From an uncultured Chitinophagaceae bacterium (GTDB taxonomy: Bacteria > Bacteroidota > Bacteroidia > Chitinophagales > Chitinophagaceae): a stretch of DNA of 35,704 nucleotides. The translations under genes were made by a program, and so were the position numbers. Below are positions 31,651 to 35,704 of the stretch, in pieces. Position 1 is the first letter of the stretch, and each line of letters opens with the position of its first letter. The DNA is taken from NCBI GenBank assembly GCA_937900675.1, contig CALCEA010000049.1, forward strand, positions 1 through 35,704. The letters run 5' to 3'. The notes under the pieces were generated by a model. The model worked only from the letters and a program-made list of their open reading frames with translations, did not search any database and was not told the origin of the DNA.

Positions 31651-32898
31651 TTATGACTGTTGCGGTGATTCTAATGATCCTTCCCATTTACTTACTACAG
31701 TTGTAGCTAAACTATTTCCCAATACATTGGTAGCAGTTCTGAACATATCGCAAAAATGATCAATTGGTAAAATTAAAGCAATGCCTTCTGGAGGTATATT
31801 AAACATAGCGCAAGTAGCTGTTACCACTACCAATGATGCTCTTGGTACACCCGCGATTCCCTTGCTAGTTAACATCAATACCAATAACATGGTTAATTGT
31901 GTACCCATATCCAAGTGAATTCCGTATGCTTGCGCAATCGCTAAGCTTGCGAAAGTCATATACATCATACTGCCATCTAAGTTAAAAGAGTAACCTAATG
32001 GCAAGATGAATGATACAATTTTATCCTTGCAACCAAATCGTTCTAACTCTTCTGTTAATTTAGGAAATACTGCTTCACTACTTGTAGTACTAAATGCAAT
32101 CACTAATGGGCTAGAAATATGTTTTAATAAAGAAGGAACTCTTTTACCAAGTATAATAAATCCAACACCCAATAATACAATCCATAACACACCAATTCCC
32201 ATTAAGAAATACAATAAGTATTTTCCATAAAATATAAATACAGTTAATCCTTTAGTTGCAATCACCGCAGCAATAGCACCAAATACACCAAGTGGTGCAA
32301 AATTCATTACATAGCCCACCATTTTCAAGATGATATGTGCAATGGTATCAAAAGCCTTGATCAACCCCTTTGCATGATCTCCCAATGCAGCAGCTGCCAC
32401 ACCAAAGAAAATACTGAAGATGACAATTTGTAAAATTTCATTATTCGCCATTGCATCAATCATACTTTTTGGAAACACATGTTCCACAAAGTTGACTAAA
32501 CTAAATGATTGGGTCTTACCCATTAATTCAGCAGCACCTGTTTTGTCTACATTAGATAATGCAATTCCCTCACCTGGTTTAAATAGATTTACCAATACCA
32601 ACCCTATCAATAAACTCATTAATGAGGCGGTAATAAACCATAACAAGGCCTTTCCCCCAACCCTTCCTACTGTTTTGATATCCCCCAATTTAGCGATACC
32701 TACCACCAAGGTTGTAAAAACCAATGGAGCTATAATCATTTGAACCAATCTTAAAAAGATAGTGGTCAATAGCTTTAAATTCTTGGAAATAGTATCAATG
32801 CTTGCAGCTGATTGTGTCTCGTGTATAAAGTATCCCAAAATAGCGCCGGCTACCATGGCAATAACGATATACAGGGTGAGTTTATTCGATTTTTTCAT
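31651..32898 (-). CDS. Dicarboxylate/amino acid:cation symporter (DAACS, GltP/DctA-like)
   Basis: 415 residues. The family's core motifs are present: VIAFSTTSSEAVFPKLTEELERFG (hairpin 1), LGYSFNLDGSMMYMTFASL (helix 7), and GIAGVPRASLVVV with DHFCDMFRTATNVLGNSLATTVV (hairpin 2 and helix 8, where the conserved Asp and Arg bind the substrate amino or carboxyl group). It should import glutamate, aspartate or C4-dicarboxylates with protons or sodium. It is the first gene of the leftward set and diverges from the APC permease across 111 bases. Confidence 0.94.
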   Translation of the reverse strand: MKKSNKLTLYIVIAMVAGAILGYFIHETQSAASIDTISKNLKLLTTIFLRLVQMIIAPLVFTTLVVGIAKLGDIKTVGRVGGKALLWFITASLMSLLIGLVLVNLFKPGEGIALSNVDKTGAAELMGKTQSFSLVNFVEHVFPKSMIDAMANNEILQIVIFSIFFGVAAAALGDHAKGLIKAFDTIAHIILKMVGYVMNFAPLGVFGAIAAVIATKGLTVFIFYGKYLLYFLMGIGVLWIVLLGVGFIILGKRVPSLLKHISSPLVIAFSTTSSEAVFPKLTEELERFGCKDKIVSFILPLGYSFNLDGSMMYMTFASLAIAQAYGIHLDMGTQLTMLLVLMLTSKGIAGVPRASLVVVTATCAMFNIPPEGIALILPIDHFCDMFRTATNVLGNSLATTVVSKWEGSLESPQQS

Positions 32899-33009
32899 AG
32901 GCCTGTTAGTGATGCAATATAAGACTAGATTTTCATAAAAAAGGCGGCCTGTTTTGCGAAAAAAGTGCTATTTTTCAACATAAATTGATTTAAAATCAAA
33001 CCAAACATT

Positions 33010-34500
33010 ATGAGTTTATTTAGAAAAAAGGATTTGTCTGCCATGCTTGCTCAAGCAGAAGATGGTGGCAAGGGTCTTAAGCGTACTTTAGGCGCGGGCA
33101 ATTTGATTGCATTAGGCGTTGGTGCTATTATTGGTGCAGGCTTATTTGTAAGAACTGCTGCTGCTGCTGGACAGGCTGCTGGACCTGCAGTTACCATTTC
33201 ATTTATCGTAGCTGCTATAGGTTGTGCATTTGCAGGCTTATGTTATGCAGAATTTGCTGCCATGATACCTATTTCTGGTAGTGCTTATGCTTATTCTTAT
33301 GTAACAATGGGTGAGACAGTTGCTTGGATTATTGGATGGGCTTTAATTATGGAATATGCATTGGGTGCTGCTACAGTATCTATTGCATGGAGTGAGTATT
33401 TAAATAAACTGCTGGGAGGAGGCATTCCATATGAATGGAGTCACTCTCCATTTGAAAGCGTTACTGATGCTGCTGGTGTTGCACATCATGGCATCATGAA
33501 TGCTCCAGCCTTAATTATTCTTTTGTTATTGACTTTGTTATTAATTAAAGGAACACAAGAGTCTGCTATTGTAAACGCCATTATCGTATTCATTAAAGTG
33601 GCGATTGTATTATTATTCATCTTTATCGGATGGAAATTTATCAATCCAGCGAATCATACACCATATTTAATTCCAGCAAATCAACCACCTGTAACAGATT
33701 CATCTGGTAAAGTAATCGCTGATTACTCTGGCGTATTCAAACACGGCTGGGGTGGTGTATTAGGCGGTGCTGCTATTGTATTCTTTGCCTTCATTGGTTT
33801 TGACGCGGTATCTACTGCAGCGCAAGAAGCAAAGAACCCTAAAAGAGATATGCCTATTGGTATTTTAGGATCTTTAGTGGTATGTACTATATTATACATC
33901 TTATTCGGCCATGTATTAACTGGTGTTGCTCCTTGGACTGATTTCGTGGATCCTTTAAAAGGTCGCGAAGCTTCTGTTGCTTATGCTATTTCTAATTATA
34001 TGACAGGATACGGTTGGTTAGCTACAGCAGTGACTGTTGCTATCTTAGCTGGTTTCTCTTCTGTAATCTTAGTGATGTTAATGGGTCAATCTCGTGTATT
34101 CTTCTCTATGGCGAACGACGGATTATTACCTAAAGTATTCTCAGATTTACATCCTAAGTATAGAACTCCATACAAATCTAACTGGATCTTGTTTGTATTT
34201 GTAGGTGCTTTCGCAGCATTTGTGCCAGGTAGTGTAGCAGGTGATTTAACATCATTTGGTACTTTATTTGCCTTTGTATTGGTAAGTGCTGGAGTATGGA
34301 TCTTAAGAGTAAAGTCTCCAGAAATGGAAAGACCATTCAAAACACCATTGGTTCCATTGGTTCCAATCTTAGGTGCTATCATATGTCTTGCGATGATTTT
34401 TGCATTGGATGCACAAACATTGAAAGTGGCATTTGCTTGGATGGCTTTAGGCTTGGTAGTATACTTTGTATACAGCCGCAAGCACAGTAAATTGAACTAA
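33010..34500 (+). CDS. APC-superfamily amino acid permease
   Basis: 496 residues with about 12 membrane helices. Motifs of the cationic amino acid transporter branch are LGVGAIIGAGLFVRTAAAAGQAAGPAV, AGLCYAEFAAMIPISGSAYAYSYVTMGE, IIGWALIMEYALGAATVSIAWSEYL, and FFAFIGFDAVSTAAQEAKNPKRDMPIGI. These form the discontinuous helices 1 and 6 that hold the substrate. The likely role is amino acid uptake or exchange. It has its own terminator at 34528. In the 111-base gap upstream I found only a poor -7 candidate (TATTTTTC at 32969-32976). Confidence 0.93.
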   Translation: MSLFRKKDLSAMLAQAEDGGKGLKRTLGAGNLIALGVGAIIGAGLFVRTAAAAGQAAGPAVTISFIVAAIGCAFAGLCYAEFAAMIPISGSAYAYSYVTMGETVAWIIGWALIMEYALGAATVSIAWSEYLNKLLGGGIPYEWSHSPFESVTDAAGVAHHGIMNAPALIILLLLTLLLIKGTQESAIVNAIIVFIKVAIVLLFIFIGWKFINPANHTPYLIPANQPPVTDSSGKVIADYSGVFKHGWGGVLGGAAIVFFAFIGFDAVSTAAQEAKNPKRDMPIGILGSLVVCTILYILFGHVLTGVAPWTDFVDPLKGREASVAYAISNYMTGYGWLATAVTVAILAGFSSVILVMLMGQSRVFFSMANDGLLPKVFSDLHPKYRTPYKSNWILFVFVGAFAAFVPGSVAGDLTSFGTLFAFVLVSAGVWILRVKSPEMERPFKTPLVPLVPILGAIICLAMIFALDAQTLKVAFAWMALGLVVYFVYSRKHSKLN

Positions 34501-34527
34501 GAAGGGTATACTCCCTTATTTAATAGG

Positions 34528-34560
34528 AATAGCCAGACGATATTGTCTGGCTATTTTTTT
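34528..34560 (+). terminator. Rho-independent terminator of the APC permease gene
   Basis: AATAGCCAGAC (34528-34538) pairs perfectly with GTCTGGCTATT (34545-34555) around GATATT, and T's continue to 34561. It lies 27 bases after the stop and just before the yebC promoter word. Confidence 0.93.
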
Positions 34561-34565
34561 TGCCT

Positions 34566-34573
34566 TATTTTTG
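34566..34573 (+). promoter_or_regulatory. -7 element of yebC
   Basis: TATTTTTG matches TAnnTTTG exactly. It lies 20 bases before the yebC ATG and right after the preceding terminator, as expected for an independent transcription unit. Confidence 0.55.
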
Positions 34574-34593
34574 CTGACTTAAATGTACAAATT

Positions 34594-35316
34594 ATGGGAA
34601 GGATATTTGAAGTAAGAAAAGCCACGATGTTCAAGAGATTTGACCGTATGGCCAAACAATTTACGCGTATTGGTAAAGAAATTGTTATTGCTGTAAAAGC
34701 GTCCGGACCTGACCCAGATTCAAATCCTGCTTTAAGAAGATGTTACCAGAACGCAAGAAGTGCTGGTATGCCTAAGGATAGAGTGGAAGCGGCTATTAAA
34801 AGAGCCATGGGTAAAGACACTTCAAACTACGAAGAAATTTTATATGAAGGATATGCACCACATGGTGTTGCTTTATTAGTGGAGACAGCAACAGATAACC
34901 ATGTAAGAACTGTTGCGAATGTGAAAAGTCATTTTAACAAAGGCGGCGGATCTATGGGAAACAGTGGTAGCGTTAGTTTCCAATTCAAAAAAATGGGTGT
35001 ATTTAAATTAAACCCTGAAGGATTGGTGATGGATGATTTAGAATTAGAATTAATCGATCACGGTTTAGACGAATTAGGTGAAAGCAATGATGATAACGGT
35101 AATCCTATCTTAGTTTTAAGATGTGCTTTTGCAGATTTTGGTAGTTTACAAAAAGCTTTGGAAGAAATGAAGCTAACAGTAATCAGTGCAGAATTAGAGT
35201 GGATCCCAACTACAACTGTTCCAGTAACGGATGAACAAGCAGAAGATATCAGTAAATTAATTGAACGTTTAGAAGAAGATGAAGATGTAAATAAGGTATT
35301 CCATAACATGGGATAG
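34594..35316 (+). CDS. YebC/PmpR-family regulatory protein
   Basis: 240 residues from the ATG at 34594 (MGRIFEVRKATMFKRFDRMAKQFTRIGKEI); the upstream in-frame ATG at 34543 falls in the terminator region. The family core is seen: ARSAGMPKDRVEAAIKRAMGK, YEGYAPHGVALLVETATDN, NVKSHFNKGGGSMGNSGSVSFQFKKMG. YebC-like proteins act as transcription regulators, or at the ribosome on difficult proline-rich stretches, depending on the branch. The MGRIFE N-terminus is the Bacteroidota form. It has its own promoter word. Confidence 0.93.
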   Translation: MGRIFEVRKATMFKRFDRMAKQFTRIGKEIVIAVKASGPDPDSNPALRRCYQNARSAGMPKDRVEAAIKRAMGKDTSNYEEILYEGYAPHGVALLVETATDNHVRTVANVKSHFNKGGGSMGNSGSVSFQFKKMGVFKLNPEGLVMDDLELELIDHGLDELGESNDDNGNPILVLRCAFADFGSLQKALEEMKLTVISAELEWIPTTTVPVTDEQAEDISKLIERLEEDEDVNKVFHNMG

Positions 35317-35320
35317 TTGC

Positions 35321-35587
35321 ATGAAAATCTTAGCAACCATATTATTTGCTTTTAACTTTACTAATGCTCCAAAAGATACGCTACCAGCTACTTTTAATAA
35401 GTATACAATGGGCGTATCTTTAAAAGTGCCTAGCAATTATTACACTAAAACCACTGGAATTTTTTGCAATACTGAAAGAGTCATTCAAAAACAAACTAAG
35501 GTTGCTGTAAAATTTAGATTAGGATCGGTAGAACAAACACAGAGATTGGAGGGATATCATTTATCTACTCTGCCATCATCTCATTAA
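35321..35587 (+). CDS. Small exported protein of unknown function
   Basis: 88 residues. The first 16 residues (MKILATILFAFNFTNA) form a short signal peptide. The mature part has no recognised domain. It contains PSNYYTK and VKFRLGSVEQTQRLEGYH, which look folded rather than random, but I know no family. It starts four bases after yebC, so it may be cotranscribed. Its last 23 bases overlap the end of the convergent gene at 35565, which adds some doubt about its end. It could be a chance ORF. Confidence 0.5.
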   Translation: MKILATILFAFNFTNAPKDTLPATFNKYTMGVSLKVPSNYYTKTTGIFCNTERVIQKQTKVAVKFRLGSVEQTQRLEGYHLSTLPSSH

Positions 35588-35704
35588 CTACTTGAATTAC
35601 TTCCTCTGTATTTGGCTTAGAGAAATAGTCTCCATCACTTGCATAGGCAGGGCGATGTGCTTTTGAACTTAAGGTTCTTGCAGAAACATCCAAATATCTA
35701 TAAC
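35565..35704 (-). CDS. C-terminal end of an unassigned protein
   Basis: 45 codons up to a TAG stop at 35565-35567; the rest lies off the right edge. The reading LDVSARTLSSKAHRPAYAS then DGDYFSKPNTEEVIQVVN and EMMAE looks like a real, conserved protein end with charged helices and no stop. I cannot name the family from this fragment. It is convergent with the small exported protein and overlaps it by 23 bases. Confidence 0.6.
   Translation of the reverse strand, partial: YRYLDVSARTLSSKAHRPAYASDGDYFSKPNTEEVIQVVNEMMAE

Noticed and set aside
32953..32976. Promoter for the APC permease
   Set aside because: TATTTTTC differs from the consensus at the last base and the TTTG upstream is only 12 bases away, so I do not list it as a feature.
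1..35704. CRISPR arrays, insertion sequences, prophage genes
   Set aside because: I saw no regularly spaced direct repeats, transposase or integrase motifs, or terminal inverted repeats flanking an ORF.

Overview
The window is low in G+C and looks like a chromosome segment from the Bacteroidota, most likely Chitinophagaceae or a close relative. Genes lack purine-rich Shine-Dalgarno sequences. Upstream regions repeatedly carry the Bacteroidota -7 promoter word TAnnTTTG or its variant TAnCTTCG. The protein families also fit this group: two-domain malic enzyme, long SecA with a C-terminal SEC-C motif, Bacteroidota-type YebC, MlaE/MlaF and SRAP. The family assignment is inference from gene content, not from a marker-gene search.

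Layout. Positions 1-47 hold the start of a leftward gapdh gene. A tRNA-Glu with a well-formed promoter and terminator follows (246-412). Next comes a strongly structured non-coding stretch (428-549) and two small AT-rich leftward genes (582-1332): a secreted coiled-coil protein ending in a Cys/His motif, and a TM2-like membrane protein. From 1541 to 8464 there is a tightly packed rightward operon: TetR regulator, ABC exporter, HlyD-type adaptor, TolC-type outer-membrane factor, a DUF6671 zinc-ribbon protein and a Sua5-type enzyme. The ABC ATPase has Walker A and B motifs, but its Q-loop, signature, D-loop and H-loop have all diverged. A large imperfect palindrome overlaps the tetR promoter.

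Positions 8461-13575 hold small genes on both strands: a half-length MFS protein, an outer-membrane beta-barrel candidate, a DCC thiol oxidoreductase, DUF3050, AlkB, DUF2256, TIGR03643, SOUL and SRAP. This reads as a DNA-damage/photo-oxidative-stress neighbourhood without a photolyase. The DUF3050 protein carries residues spaced like the metal ligands of heme-oxygenase-like di-metal oxidases.

Positions 13599-23415 are leftward housekeeping genes: beta-CASP hydrolase, MlaE permease, malic enzyme, M20 amidohydrolase, deoC and secA. Positions 23578-28620 run rightward: orphan atpG, scpB, lysA, an MlaF-type ATPase, a thioredoxin-like protein and mdh, ending in a bidirectional terminator. Positions 28690-32898 form a leftward set: glycosyltransferase 9, MFS carrier, DedA and a dicarboxylate/amino-acid symporter. 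Positions 33010-35587 run rightward: an APC amino-acid permease, yebC and a small secreted protein. The window closes with the 3' end of an unassigned leftward gene.

Most of the sequence is ordinary core genome. The parts that merit a second look are the divergent exporter ATPase, the DUF3050 metal-site prediction, the structured DNA beside tRNA-Glu and the photolyase-less stress cluster.
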